A DNA stretch of 64,000 nt from Phycisphaeraceae bacterium (GTDB lineage Bacteria; Planctomycetota; Phycisphaerae; Phycisphaerales; UBA1924): NCBI GenBank assembly GCA_019636845.1, contig JAHBWV010000001.1, forward strand, positions 868,001-932,000, in the 5' to 3' direction. The stretch's first letter is position 1. Each line of letters starts with the position of its first letter. The position numbers and the translations under genes are program-made. Shown here piece after piece: positions 51,056-64,000 of the stretch. Below the pieces are notes generated by a model that did not search any database, had not been told where the DNA came from, and saw only the letters and a program-made list of their open reading frames with translations.

Positions 51056-52649
51056 GCGCCGACGCAGTAATCCCGCGCCAGAATCCGGGCTTGCGGTCGT
51101 AGCCGGGCTGTCCGGGCTCGATGCCATCGACCTCGGGCGTGCGCCAGATGAGCATGACCAGAGCGGCGGCGATGAGCGCGGCAGACACAATCGCGAGGCC
51201 GAGCTGCGTCGCGGAGCCGGCATGTATCCACTCGGGCCTCACGGATTTCAGCGTGTGCTCCGCGCTGTGACCCGCCGCGGAAGCGACCCACGTGCCGACC
51301 GGCATGAGGCCGAGGGCGATGCTGTTGACGACGGCGGAGACGCGCCCGCGCATCTCCTCTGAAACCAGGTGCTGGATGGCCACATTGCAGGCGTTGAACC
51401 CCCACATCCAGAAGATCCCGATGATGAACATGACGGGGTAGGCGTAGGTCTCAACGTTGATGAGCGAGAAGGTGAGGATCGAGAGCCCTGCGCCCAGGAT
51501 GCTGACCGGGATGAAGTGGTGCATGGGGTACCACTTGGGGATGAGTTTCATGGCGAAGCCGCCGACGACCGCGCCGCACCCCATGAGCGCGAGCAGCATG
51601 CCGAAGACATCTTCCTGTCGGGCGTAGACCTCCGAGACCATCAGCGGCATGAGCTGCATGATGGGTGTGGCAAGAACAGCGAAGATGACGATGGCGATGA
51701 GGGCGGCACGCGGCCCCTTGCGTCGCCACGTCCACGAGAGGGCCTCGGCTGTGCGTTTCCAGGCGATGCCGGGCTTCTTCCACGCGCCGCGGAGCTCGGC
51801 GGGCGCCGGCGCATCCGGCGTCGTGAGGACCGCGAGCAGCACGCCGATGAAGGTGATGGCGTTGAAGAGAAGAAGCGCGGAGACGCCGCGGCTGATGGAT
51901 GCGGCGTTGTCGGTTGTGGGGGCGGCTGCCGGCCCCAGGGCGTCCGCCGCGACGATGGCGGTGCCGGCCACGGCGACGGGGGCCGCGCCCTGGAAGGCCT
52001 TCATGATGAGCCCGCCGGTGGCAGGGCCGATGACGCGTGCGGCGTTGAAGGAGATCCCGTTGAGGGTGATGGCCTTCGAGAGATCCTCGCGCGGCACGAG
52101 GCGCGGGGTGAGCACCTGCCACGCGGGCATGTTGAAGGCGACGGCGATGCCGTGCGCCAGCATCAGGGCCAGCAGCACTCGGGGTGTTGCGAAGCCGACG
52201 TACGCGGCGGCGGCCATCGCGAGGGCGATGACCATCATGCAGACCTGGGTCACGACGATGAGGGTCTTGCGGTTGACGCTATCGGCGACGAGGCCGCCGA
52301 ACATGCCGAGGATGAGCGTCGGCCCGAGCTGGGCGGCGGCGAGGTATCCCATCCAGGCCTCGGACTTGGTCTGCTGCGAGACGATCCAGCGGATGGCGAC
52401 GAACTCGAACCAGCTGCCGAGGTAGGAGCCGAAGGCGGCGATGAAGATGGTTCGGTAGTGGGCGTGGCGGAGCACGCCCAGGCGAGAGGGACGGAAGGGG
52501 GCGGGAGTGGCGGGCGTGATCTGTTCGAGTTGTGTCGGATCAGGCAGGAGGGAGCCGGGCGGAGCGGGGGCGATCGCGCCGGCACCGTCTGGTGATGAAT
52601 CGTGCTGGAGCGAGGGCTCTTGGGGTTGCTGGTGGTCGCGTCCGTGCAT
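51003..52649 (-). CDS. MFS transporter (EntS/multidrug exporter-like)
   Basis: A 548-residue major facilitator protein. After a Pro/Gln-rich cytosolic tail of about 55 residues come about 12 membrane spans. EntS/MFS_3 type motifs: HAHYRTIFIAAFGSYLGSWF, ILGMFGGLVADSVNRKTLIV (motif A), AVAFNMPAWQVLTPRLVPRE, and SEEMRGRVSAVVNSIALG. The protein is probably an efflux permease; substrate unknown. Its last residues (VEKNSPRRTTEGH) are encoded by a dispersed repeat that supplies the stop. It lies 72 bases downstream of atpH on the same strand. Confidence 0.88.
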   Translation of the reverse strand: MHGRDHQQPQEPSLQHDSSPDGAGAIAPAPPGSLLPDPTQLEQITPATPAPFRPSRLGVLRHAHYRTIFIAAFGSYLGSWFEFVAIRWIVSQQTKSEAWMGYLAAAQLGPTLILGMFGGLVADSVNRKTLIVVTQVCMMVIALAMAAAAYVGFATPRVLLALMLAHGIAVAFNMPAWQVLTPRLVPREDLSKAITLNGISFNAARVIGPATGGLIMKAFQGAAPVAVAGTAIVAADALGPAAAPTTDNAASISRGVSALLLFNAITFIGVLLAVLTTPDAPAPAELRGAWKKPGIAWKRTAEALSWTWRRKGPRAALIAIVIFAVLATPIMQLMPLMVSEVYARQEDVFGMLLALMGCGAVVGGFAMKLIPKWYPMHHFIPVSILGAGLSILTFSLINVETYAYPVMFIIGIFWMWGFNACNVAIQHLVSEEMRGRVSAVVNSIALGLMPVGTWVASAAGHSAEHTLKSVRPEWIHAGSATQLGLAIVSAALIAAALVMLIWRTPEVDGIEPGQPGYDRKPGFWRGITASAHRPSVEKNSPRRTTEGH

Positions 52650-52721
52650 CGTCGTTGCACCGTCCGTTGCGGAGCGGGCGAAGGGCGATGCTATGCGTGG
52701 GAAGCGGTGCGGAGCGGGAGA

Positions 52722-53330
52722 TCAGCCGCCGAGGACGTCCTTGGCGCGGGCGCGGAGGCGGGATGCGCCGGGGCCGTCGAGTGTGTCGCGCATGTGTCGG
52801 AGCTGGGTGGCGATGGAGGCGTCGACGAGTTGGTCGCCGATGCGGAACTTGACGCCGCCGATCATGGAGCCGTCGGTGTAGGGATGGAGGACGATGTCCT
52901 TGCCGAGGCAGGCGGCGAGCTTGTTCTTGATGGCGGAAAGGCCCTCGGAGGTGAGGGGTTCTGCGGTGAAGACATCGACCTCGATGCGTCCGAACATCTC
53001 TTGGGCGAGTGCGTCGAATGAGGCGACGATGGCGTGGAGGTGGGAGAGGCGTCCCTTGTCGTTGAGAACCCTGAGGAAGTTGACGACGAGCGGATCGGCG
53101 CGGTTGGAAAAGATGCGTTGGAGGGATTCGGAGCGTTGGGCGGCGGGTACAACGCGTGAGGCGAGGAACTCGCTGAAGTGTGCGTTCTGGCGGGCGAGTT
53201 CGAGGATGTCTTCGAGTTGTCCGAGGACGGTCTCGATGGCTCCGCGGCCGCCGGACGCATTGACGAGCTCGAAGAGCGAGCGTGCGTAGGTGCGGGCGAG
53301 TGCGTCGGGTTGTGACTCGATGAGGGGCAT
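52722..53330 (-). CDS. atpH: F0F1 ATP synthase delta subunit
   Basis: A 202-residue OSCP/delta subunit that links the F1 head to the b-subunit stalk. GGAG precedes ATG 53330. It starts PDALARTYARSLFELVNA-like, with central NAHFSEFLASRVVPAAQRSE and the C-terminal signature GDQLVDASIATQLRHMRDTL plus KNKLAACLGKDIVL in the familiar order (signature around GGVKFRIGDQLVDAS). It follows atpF by about 75 bases. The atpA, atpG, atpD and atpC genes that usually come next are not in the window. Confidence 0.92.
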   Translation of the reverse strand: MPLIESQPDALARTYARSLFELVNASGGRGAIETVLGQLEDILELARQNAHFSEFLASRVVPAAQRSESLQRIFSNRADPLVVNFLRVLNDKGRLSHLHAIVASFDALAQEMFGRIEVDVFTAEPLTSEGLSAIKNKLAACLGKDIVLHPYTDGSMIGGVKFRIGDQLVDASIATQLRHMRDTLDGPGASRLRARAKDVLGG

Positions 53331-53404
53331 GGAGGGCTCCGTCGGACGGGGAGAATGAGGACTCGAACCGTGTCGGCTCGGAGAGCCGACGTACCCAAGA
53401 GCCG

Positions 53405-54037
53405 TCAGTTGCGGTGCTTGCCGAGTTCGGCGAGGGATTCATCGACGAGTCGCTGGTTGTCGGATACGCCGAGCTCGCGGCGGAGGATTTTGCCGGCGAT
53501 GGTTGTCGCGAGGGCGGTGGACTCTGCGTAGATCTCGGAGAGTGCGGAGCGTTTGGCGGCGTCGATGTCGCGCATGGCCTTCTCGCGCATGGCAGCGAGT
53601 TCGGCGTCGGCCTTTGCCTTGAGTTCGTTGGCGAGTGTCTGCTGCTGCAGGCGTGCCTGCTCGATCATCTTATTTGCCTCGGCGCGGGCCTCGGCGAGAT
53701 TCTGCTGGTACTGCTCGAGGGCCTCCTTGGCCTGCTTGCGGGCGTCTTCGGCGTTCTGGATCTCGGCGCGGATCTTGGCTTCGCGGTCGGCGAGTCCCTT
53801 GGTGATCTTGGGCCAGACCTGTGTGGAGAGGATGAAGAGGACGATGACGAAGACGATGACCGTGGCGAGGGCGGGCGCCATGGCTTGTTTGACGGTCGGG
53901 ACGGGACCGACGGCTTCATGTCCGTGGTCGCCGGCGTGTGAGGTGTCGGGCGCGGCGTGCGCGACGCTGCCGGAGATGGCCATGGGTGTGAAGGCGAGGA
54001 GTGTGAGTGCGACGAGGATGCGGAACAGACGCGTCAT
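53405..54037 (-). CDS. atpF: F0F1 ATP synthase b subunit
   Basis: A 210-residue b subunit forming the peripheral stalk. GGAG precedes ATG 54037. Unusually, it opens with a signal-peptide-like segment (LFRILVALTLLAFTPMAISG, ending near AHAAP) and a His-containing linker before the single membrane span at about 55-78 (ATVIVFVIVLFILSTQVWP). The remainder is a long charged coiled coil (LADREAKIRAEIQNAEDARK and onward). Order in the operon is c, b, delta. Confidence 0.93.
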   Translation of the reverse strand: MTRLFRILVALTLLAFTPMAISGSVAHAAPDTSHAGDHGHEAVGPVPTVKQAMAPALATVIVFVIVLFILSTQVWPKITKGLADREAKIRAEIQNAEDARKQAKEALEQYQQNLAEARAEANKMIEQARLQQQTLANELKAKADAELAAMREKAMRDIDAAKRSALSEIYAESTALATTIAGKILRRELGVSDNQRLVDESLAELGKHRN

Positions 54038-54145
54038 CGGAGGGATCTCCGTGGGGTGTTCGATCGATAGAGCTCCCCGGGCGGGGAGAGGAAGCCGCGG
54101 CGGCGTCTTTCGAGGCCGCCACGGTGGGATGCGGGCGAGTGCCGA

Positions 54146-55513
<1,368 letters not shown>

Positions 55514-55517
<4 letters not shown>

Positions 55518-55954
55518 CGGGCGGAGTCCTCGGTGCCTGCGGCGTGTGCGGCACGTTTGAGGGCGGAGTATGAGACGATGGTTTCGACGGCGAGGATGGT
55601 GAGCGAGCAGGCGAGGAAGCTTCCCCAGTAGGGGGCCTTCTGCATAGGGAGCGCGAGGAAGAGGCCGAGCGCGAATGCCAGAGAGCCGAGCATGCGTGCG
55701 GAGGAACTGAGGACAAGGACAAGCGACCACTTGGCGGCGTTGCGGCGGGGGAGGAACGCCATGGCGCCGACCCAGACGAGGGCGGCGAGGAGGGCGATTC
55801 CCGCTCCGATGGCGGCGGCCTGGCCGGTTTCGGCGGAGCGCATCCACCAGAAGGCGGCAAGTCCCGTGCCGACGACGATGCCGGGGGCGAGCGCGCCGAC
55901 GGCGAGGGTCGGAACGGGAAGCCGGATTGCGGGTTGGGCAACCATCGACGTCAT
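55514..55954 (-). CDS. AtpI-like membrane protein in the ATP synthase operon
   Basis: A 146-residue protein with four predicted membrane spans (about 15-35, 42-66, 75-100, 108-130), in the position normally taken by atpI just before atpB, which it overlaps by four bases. Sequence similarity to AtpI is weak (WSLVLVLSSSARMLGSLAFA in helix 3 has the conserved pattern of small and basic residues). AtpI helps c-ring assembly and may move magnesium. ATG 55954 or 55945 may be used. Confidence 0.65.
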
Positions 55955-56087
55955 GCTGGGGAGTCCGAGTCCTGAACGCTGGCCGGGCGACCGACGAGGG
56001 CCGTTCCGGGGGGCGAAACAATAGCGAAGGGACCCACGTCCGGCGAGTGTTCACATGCTCGGATTTGACGATCCCTGCCGGATTGTG

Positions 56088-56468
56088 TCAGGGGCGGCGG
56101 TTCTGGTCGCCTCTGGACAACTTCATCCCTTCCCGGATGAATCGGTACATGGCCACGACGATGCCGATGCCGGCTCCGATGAGGAGCCAGCGCGGGGGGG
56201 TTTTGAACCACCAGTCGATGGCCCATCCGAGGGCGGCGCAACCGACGACGCCGTAGACGAAGTCCATGCCGATCGCGAAGACACGCCCGAACTGCATCGC
56301 CGAGGATCTGGGGATCGGAGTGCTGGGGCGCGAGGGTTCGGAAGGTCCGGGGCGCTTCAGGACATCGGGCAGGGGTGGCGGAGCGAGGGTGTCGGGGTCG
56401 GTCGGGCGATCGCCATCTGCTTCGAAGTCCTTTCTGGGGGCATGGTTGTGGTCGGGATCGAGGGGCAT
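56088..56468 (-). CDS. AtpZ/AtpI-like F0F1 assembly protein
   Basis: A 126-residue protein: a Pro/Asp-rich N-terminal tail of about 55 residues and two membrane helices (about 64-85, FVYGVVGCAALGWAIDWWF, and 90-110, WLLIGAGIGIVVAMYRFIRE). This is the AtpZ (putative F0F1-ATPase subunit, Ca2+/Mg2+ transporter) family layout, with the Gly-x-x-x-Asp in the first helix. It lies directly before the other F0 genes and 10 bases after alaS on the same strand. Confidence 0.8.
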   Translation of the reverse strand: MPLDPDHNHAPRKDFEADGDRPTDPDTLAPPPLPDVLKRPGPSEPSRPSTPIPRSSAMQFGRVFAIGMDFVYGVVGCAALGWAIDWWFKTPPRWLLIGAGIGIVVAMYRFIREGMKLSRGDQNRRP

Positions 56469-56477
56469 AGGGGGCTC

Positions 56478-59561
<3,084 letters not shown>

Positions 59562-59810
59562 GGGAGGGGGGTCCTGGCACTGGTCTTGGGGATTGTGAAG
59601 GTCACGGGCGCGAGCCCGTGCGTGGTGCGATGGTAGGTGAATGGGTGGGGATGTGGGTGCTTTGGTTCCGACCGGGGGCACATCTGGCCGATAACCTGTG
59701 CGCGGGCGTGCATGAGCCGGGCGACGGAGTTGTGCGTCTTGGTGTCCGCTGTGGTGCGGCGCACGCAAGCGAGTTGGGCGGATGATCGAGAGATGAAGGG
59801 GTTTGAGGTG

Positions 59811-61226
59811 ATGCGTCACTACGACCTGTGCGTGATCGGAAGCGGGCCGGCCGGGCAGAAGGCGGCGATCCAGGCGGCGAAGCTCGGGAAGAAGGTGTGT
59901 GTCATCGAGCGGCACGATATCGGCGGGGTTGCGATCAATACGGGGACGATTCCGTCGAAGGCGTTGCGCGAGGCGATTCTGTGCGCTGTGGGGCGAGCGA
60001 CGCCGGTTCCCGGGATGGGTGACTTTCGCGAGGCGCATGGGCACGTCACGCTTCCGAAACTGATTGAGTCTTGCCAGCAGGTGATCCGCGCTGAGGTGGA
60101 GATCGTGAGGCGGCACTTCGAGCGGAACGGGATCGAGTCGATCCAGGGTGTGGGGAGGTTCGTCGATCCGCACACCGTCGAGGTGACGAAGAAACATTCG
60201 GTGGAGTTGATCCACTCGGACTTTGTGATCGTGGCGACGGGGACTCGTCCGGCGCGTGCTCCTGGTGTTGAGTTTGACACGACGGACATCATCACATCGG
60301 ACGAGTTGCTGGGGCTTGAGACGCTGCCTCACTCGATGATTGTGGTGGGAGGGGGCGTGATCGGGACGGAGTATGCGTCGATGCTGTGCGCCCTGGGCGT
60401 GAAGGTGACGCTGATCGAGGGGCGTGGGAGGTTGCTGGACTTTGTCGATGCGGAGATCACGGAGGCGCTTCAGTACCATCTGAGGCAAGCGGGGGTGACG
60501 CTGCGGATGGGCGAGAAGGTGGTGAGGATCCAGCGGATCGCGCCGCCTCCTGGGGCGAGAGCGAGCAATGAGTACATGGTGGAGGCGACGCTGGAGAGCG
60601 GGAAGACGCTGCGCGCGGATAGTTTGTTGTACTGCGTGGGGAGGCAGGGGTGTACGGAGGAGTTAGGCCTTGAGAAGGCGGGTCTGAAGGCGGATGATCG
60701 CGGGCGGATCAGGGTCAATGAGCACTTCCAGACGTCGGTCGGGCATATTTATGCCGCGGGGGACGTGATCGGATTCCCCGCGCTCGCTTCGACGAGCATG
60801 GAGCAGGGTCGGGTCGCGGCGTGCCACATGTTCGGCGAGCGGTACGAGCAGATGCACGATCTGCTGCCTTACGGGATCTATGCGATACCCGAGATCTCGA
60901 TGGTGGGTTGGACCGAGGAGCGGCTGACGAAGGAGGAGATCCCCTACGAGAGCGGGGTTGCGCAGTATCGCGAGATCGCGAGGGGACAGTTGCTGGGCGA
61001 CGAGATCGGGATGCTGAAGCTCCTGATTCATCAGGAGAGCCACGTGATTCTGGGTGTGCACATCATCGGGACCGGTGCGACGGAGCTGGTTCACATCGGG
61101 CAGACGGCGATGGCGTTCAACGCCACGGTGGAGTATCTGGTGAACGCGGTGTTCAACTACCCGACGCTTGCGGAGTGTTACAAGGTCGCTGCGTTGAACG
61201 GTCTGAACAAGCTTCGGAGCGTGTGA
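59811..61226 (+). CDS. sthA: Soluble pyridine nucleotide transhydrogenase (Si-specific)
   Basis: A 471-residue flavoprotein of the pyridine nucleotide-disulfide reductase family, exchanging hydride between NADPH and NAD+. ATG 59811 places the FAD motif CVIGSGPAGQKAAIQAAKLG at the N-terminus. The redox cysteine motif of the family is replaced: GGVAINTGTIPSKALREAI has no Cys, which fits SthA rather than dihydrolipoamide dehydrogenase. The NAD motif is MIVVGGGVIGTEYASMLCAL; the FAD second site is HIYAAGDVIGFPAL; the C-terminus carries FNYPTLAECYKVAALNGLNK. ATG 59793 is an alternative start. It is divergent from alaS. Confidence 0.93.
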   Translation: MRHYDLCVIGSGPAGQKAAIQAAKLGKKVCVIERHDIGGVAINTGTIPSKALREAILCAVGRATPVPGMGDFREAHGHVTLPKLIESCQQVIRAEVEIVRRHFERNGIESIQGVGRFVDPHTVEVTKKHSVELIHSDFVIVATGTRPARAPGVEFDTTDIITSDELLGLETLPHSMIVVGGGVIGTEYASMLCALGVKVTLIEGRGRLLDFVDAEITEALQYHLRQAGVTLRMGEKVVRIQRIAPPPGARASNEYMVEATLESGKTLRADSLLYCVGRQGCTEELGLEKAGLKADDRGRIRVNEHFQTSVGHIYAAGDVIGFPALASTSMEQGRVAACHMFGERYEQMHDLLPYGIYAIPEISMVGWTEERLTKEEIPYESGVAQYREIARGQLLGDEIGMLKLLIHQESHVILGVHIIGTGATELVHIGQTAMAFNATVEYLVNAVFNYPTLAECYKVAALNGLNKLRSV

Positions 61227-61277
61227 GCGGGTCTGTGGGTGGAGCGGCTGTGCGCGGAATGGTGCTACGCTGAGCGC

Positions 61278-62498
61278 ATGGCGAAGAAGGCCTCAGGATC
61301 TGGTGCGAGCGCGGGGGCTTCGAGGGCCGCTCCGAAGGCGGGCGCGAAGCGTGTGTCGAGAGGGCGCGGGGGGGACGCGGAGCAGGAGCTTGCGCCGATT
61401 GTTGTGCCACGTCCGAGGCCTCTGGATGGGTTGATCGGCCAGGAGCGTGCGGTCTCGCTTCTTGGGGCGGCGTTCTCAACCGGGCGGCTGCATCACGCGT
61501 GGATTTTCGCGGGTCCGAAGGGCGTGGGGAAGTTCACGGCTGCGCTCGGGTTTGCGGCGGCGGCATTGGATCCGACGACACGGGTTGGGAGGGACGGGGT
61601 TCCGAGGCCTGATCCGGAGAGCCGCGTGCAGCGGTTGTTGCGGGCGGGGACGCACCCGGACTTTCATGTAATCGTGAAGGAGCTGGCGAAGTTCAGCGAG
61701 GACCGCGAGGTGCGGGAGCGGAAGCAGACGACGATCCCGACGGGTGTGACGAAGGAGCACCTGATCGATCCGATCGAGATCTCCGCGACGCTGCACGAGG
61801 GCGGGCTTGCGTCGAAGGTGTTCATTGTCGATGAGGCGGAGTTGATGGATCATCGCGGTCAGAACCAGTTGTTGAAGACGCTGGAAGAGCCGCCCGAGGG
61901 TTCGCTGCTGATTCTTGTGACTTCGGTGGAGGAGCGGTTGCTGCCGACGGTTCGGAGCCGCTGCCAGCGTGTGGGCTTCGGGCCTCTTTCTGATGAGGCG
62001 TTGTCGGCGTGGATGCGTGGGAGCGAGGGGTTTGCTTCGGCGAGTGCTGGAGTTGATCAGCGGACGATGGAGTGGCTGCTGCGAGTTGCGGATGGATCTC
62101 CGGGTGTGCTGATGGGGGGGCTGGCTTGTGGGATGGGTGAGTGGGGGCCGCGGATTCTGCCGATGCTGGACCGTGTGATGTCGGGTGAGTTTGTGGTCGA
62201 GCTCGGGCCGGCGATGGCGTCGATTGCGGAGGAGATCGCGGCGGCACAGGTGGCGGCGAATCCGAACGCGAGCAAGGAGCAGGCGAACAAGGAGGCGGGT
62301 CGGCTGGTGCTGGGTGTGGCGGCGGAGCGGCTGCGTTCGCGGGTTCGATCGGTTGAGGGTGATGCGCAGCGGCTGGAGCGAGTGTGCGATGCGGTGGATG
62401 CGATCCGCGAGGCCGACCGCCTGATGGATGCGAACGTGAACCTCGTGTTCCTGATGGAATCGACGGTGGTGGGGATTACGAGGGCGATGTCGAGTTAG
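61278..62498 (+). CDS. holB: DNA polymerase III delta-prime-like clamp loader subunit
   Basis: A 406-residue AAA+ protein. After an Ala/Lys-rich tail of about 45 residues: RPLDGLIGQERAVSLLGAAF, the Walker A-type GPKGVGKFTAALGFA, VFIVDEAELMDHRGQNQLLK (Walker B, DEAE), TLEEPPEGSLLILVTS and RSRCQRVGFGPL (SRC motif). These are DnaX/HolB features; the SRC motif and GPKGVGK fit delta-prime. A loop of about 60 residues (VKELAKFSEDREVRERKQTT) replaces the zinc module of DnaX. It follows sthA by about 50 bases and is convergent with fliS. Confidence 0.88.
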   Translation: MAKKASGSGASAGASRAAPKAGAKRVSRGRGGDAEQELAPIVVPRPRPLDGLIGQERAVSLLGAAFSTGRLHHAWIFAGPKGVGKFTAALGFAAAALDPTTRVGRDGVPRPDPESRVQRLLRAGTHPDFHVIVKELAKFSEDREVRERKQTTIPTGVTKEHLIDPIEISATLHEGGLASKVFIVDEAELMDHRGQNQLLKTLEEPPEGSLLILVTSVEERLLPTVRSRCQRVGFGPLSDEALSAWMRGSEGFASASAGVDQRTMEWLLRVADGSPGVLMGGLACGMGEWGPRILPMLDRVMSGEFVVELGPAMASIAEEIAAAQVAANPNASKEQANKEAGRLVLGVAAERLRSRVRSVEGDAQRLERVCDAVDAIREADRLMDANVNLVFLMESTVVGITRAMSS

Positions 62499-62513
62499 AT
62501 CGCGTCGTTCGGT

Positions 62514-62960
62514 TCAGCCCTGGGCTGCGAGGGCTGCTGGAGTGGGCGCTCGGTTTGTGCTCTCTCTCTCGGCACGGACCTTCTGCATCGCCATCTGCCA
62601 TGTCTCGCGCTCGAACTCGATGAGACCGAGGACCTTTCGGAGGCGATTGGTGTCTCGTGAGAAGGAGGCGTCGACGAGTTCGGCGTAGAGGAACGAGTAG
62701 AGCGACTGGACACGCTCGACGAGTTCTGGGGCCTGCTCGGGGCGGACACCTGTGAGCAGTTCCATGATGATCGCGCGGCATTGCGAGATGCCGTTGAAGG
62801 ATCGCTCGTAGTCCTTGGCTTCGAGGCCGTCGATTCCCTGGCGGAGGAAGCGTGCGGCTCCGTCGAGGAGCATGAGGCGTAGCTCTTCCGGGCTTGCGGT
62901 CATGACCCTGGTCTTGAGGTAGGCGTTGGCCTGATTCGAGAGGGTTTGTGTGGCGGTCAT
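62514..62960 (-). CDS. fliS: Flagellar export chaperone FliS
   Basis: A 148-residue all-helical chaperone that binds the C-terminus of flagellin before export. ATG 62960 is used because the longer frame to 63371 overlaps fliD. The opening NQANAYLKTRVMTASPEELR and LMLLDGAARFLRQGIDGLEA match FliS; SLYSFLYAELVDASFSRDTN contains the conserved LYxyl segment. The C-terminal tail is Thr/Ala-rich. It lies about 90 bases downstream of fliD on the same strand, the usual fliD-fliS order. Confidence 0.93.
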   Translation of the reverse strand: MTATQTLSNQANAYLKTRVMTASPEELRLMLLDGAARFLRQGIDGLEAKDYERSFNGISQCRAIIMELLTGVRPEQAPELVERVQSLYSFLYAELVDASFSRDTNRLRKVLGLIEFERETWQMAMQKVRAERESTNRAPTPAALAAQG

Positions 62961-63048
62961 GCGGTGCTTATCGGCGGTTGGATGGTCGGGGTTGAGGAGC
63001 CGGGTGGTTGGCTCGGCGCGTGTTCTGCGCGTGGGTGTCGCGGCGGTG

Positions 63049-64000
63049 CTAGCCGATGAGCCCGATCTGCGAGATCGTGCTCTGTTGGGACTGGAGTTGC
63101 GCGATGGCCTGTTCCATGGCAACGAACTGGGCCTGGAGGACCTGGCGGCGTGAGGCGAGCCGAACGTCGATCTCGGCGATGCGCTTGTTCTGGAACTCGA
63201 TCTGGGTGTCGATGGAGCGTTTGCGGCCGGTGAGGATGCCGCTGACGGAGTCGATGTAGGTGTTTGCGAGGCGTTCGATCTTTCCTGCGAGTCCGAGGAC
63301 TGAGAACGGCCCCTCGGGGTTCTGGATCTTGACCTTGATGCCGTTGCCGAGGTCTTCGTACTGCTCGGCATCGCCCTGTGTGTATCCGGCGAGGACCTGC
63401 TCGACGGAAGCGGGATCGGTGGCGAGGGCGTTTCTGAGGCGTTCCTCGTCGAGTTCGAGTCGTGAGCCGGAGCCGACGCGGACGCCGAGATCGGCGAGAT
63501 CGTCGTATGTGCCGGAGGCGCCGATCGCCTTGCTCTGGATGGTGGTGAGGAGACTGCGGCGGAGCGACTGCGAGGTCTGGTCGCCGAGGAGCGCGCCCTT
63601 AGTCTTGGTCTCCTGGTTGTATTTGCTCTGGTCGTCGATTCGCGTGAGGACGGTGTTGAAGGCGTCGATGAAGGCGCGGATCTCTGTGACGATGGAGTCG
63701 GTGTTTTGTGAGACGGAGATGCGGACGGGGTTCTCGGAGACGCCGACGGCGTCGATCGTGAGTCCGGTGACGACGTTCGAGAAGGTGTTGCTGGAGCTGG
63801 TGAGGAGCAGGCCGTTGGCGGCGTTTGAGCCGCCGAAGATGATGCGGGCGTCGCTGCCTTTTTCGATGGTGGTGAGTCCGAGGTCGAGTGTTCCGCTGTC
63901 GAAGAGGACGCGGCCTGCGCTGCCGCTGGTCTTTGAGGTGAGCGAGAGTCTGAAGGGCTTTGAGCCGGTGCCGTCGTTGACGATGGAGGCGGCGAGTTGG
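63049..64000 (-). CDS. fliD: Flagellar filament cap protein FliD, C-terminal part
   Basis: The minus-strand frame enters at the right edge (codons from 63999) and ends with TAG at 63049, giving about 316 residues. Visible parts are ARIIFGGSNAANGLLLTSSS, TFSNVVTGLTIDAVGVSENP, VTEIRAFIDAFNTVLTRIDD, SRLELDEERLRNALATDPAS and a C-terminal coiled coil (RLASRRQVLQAQFVAMEQAI, ending SQQSTISQIGLIG). These match the FliD C-terminal domain, including the typical MExAIAxLQSQ end. FliD caps the growing filament so flagellin can fold in place. The N-terminal part is outside the window. Confidence 0.92.
   Translation of the reverse strand, partial: QLAASIVNDGTGSKPFRLSLTSKTSGSAGRVLFDSGTLDLGLTTIEKGSDARIIFGGSNAANGLLLTSSSNTFSNVVTGLTIDAVGVSENPVRISVSQNTDSIVTEIRAFIDAFNTVLTRIDDQSKYNQETKTKGALLGDQTSQSLRRSLLTTIQSKAIGASGTYDDLADLGVRVGSGSRLELDEERLRNALATDPASVEQVLAGYTQGDAEQYEDLGNGIKVKIQNPEGPFSVLGLAGKIERLANTYIDSVSGILTGRKRSIDTQIEFQNKRIAEIDVRLASRRQVLQAQFVAMEQAIAQLQSQQSTISQIGLIG

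Noticed and set aside
51369..52595. 408-codon plus-strand frame opposite the MFS transporter
   Set aside because: Gly/Asp/Glu-rich shadow; the opposite strand encodes 12 membrane spans with MFS motifs.
55518..56054. Upstream extension of the atpB frame
   Set aside because: Overlaps the AtpI-like gene and has shadow composition; AtpB begins at 55517.
59562..60488. N-terminal 309-codon extension of the alaS frame
   Set aside because: Arg/His/Pro-rich sequence overlapping sthA; AlaRS homology begins at ATG 59561.

Overview
The window looks like a chromosomal segment of a high-GC planctomycete, most likely of the Phycisphaerae type. This is inferred from several traits: many Tat-signalled Gfo/Idh/MocA oxidoreductases and sugar-phosphate isomerase-like TIM barrels, an F0 ATP synthase operon whose b and c subunits start with signal-peptide-like segments, a DUF255 thioredoxin-fold protein, and flagella and type IV pili together. 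Third codon positions are strongly G/C, and GTG or TTG starts are common. No rRNA, tRNA, CRISPR array, phage or transposase gene was seen.

Layout. 1-5.5 kb: edge of an immunity-protein pair (Imm53-like), an aldehyde dehydrogenase, a PilZ-DnaJ fusion, a divergent HxlR regulator/redoxin pair and two exported proteins of unknown role. 5.8-12.6 kb: type IV pilus/type II secretion cluster (pilT, pilC, three pseudopilin-type proteins). 12.6-24.2 kb: housekeeping and envelope genes (NAD(P)HX dehydratase, transglutaminase, tatD-lgt-galE in overlapping order, hydrolase, DUF255 protein, a beta-propeller-like protein flanked by inverted repeats). 24.2-35.1 kb: sugar catabolism island (three Gfo/Idh/MocA enzymes, three isomerase-like TIM barrels, a nucleoside-permease-like MFS protein, ApbE, a cytochrome-like membrane protein) with an RHH-PIN toxin-antitoxin pair inside. 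35.2-37.5 kb: two membrane proteins. 37.6-45.5 kb: a tightly packed histidine operon, hisG-hisC/HAD-hisB-hisH-hisF-hisA/I/E-hisD, preceded by a short His-rich leader ORF and hairpins. 45.5-48 kb: a MerR/B12-binding regulator and ispG. 48-51 kb: an accessory stretch with a HEAT fragment, an unknown protein, a palindrome-rich non-coding tract and a repeat-laden protein. 51-59.6 kb: MFS transporter, atpH-F-E-B-(I)-Z and alaS. 59.8-64 kb: soluble transhydrogenase, DNA polymerase III delta-prime, fliS and the 3' part of fliD.

The most unusual content is in the histidine operon and in a dispersed repeat built on CCTCCGNGG. The operon appears to encode the whole pathway in seven genes: HisA is fused to HisI and HisE, and HisC to a HAD phosphatase domain that could supply the missing histidinol-phosphatase. 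One copy of the repeat lies in frame within the HisE loop. Other copies encode the N-terminal part of an unknown protein in the same relative frame, and one copy supplies the stop codons of two convergent genes. All functional calls are from reading the sequence; no database search was run.
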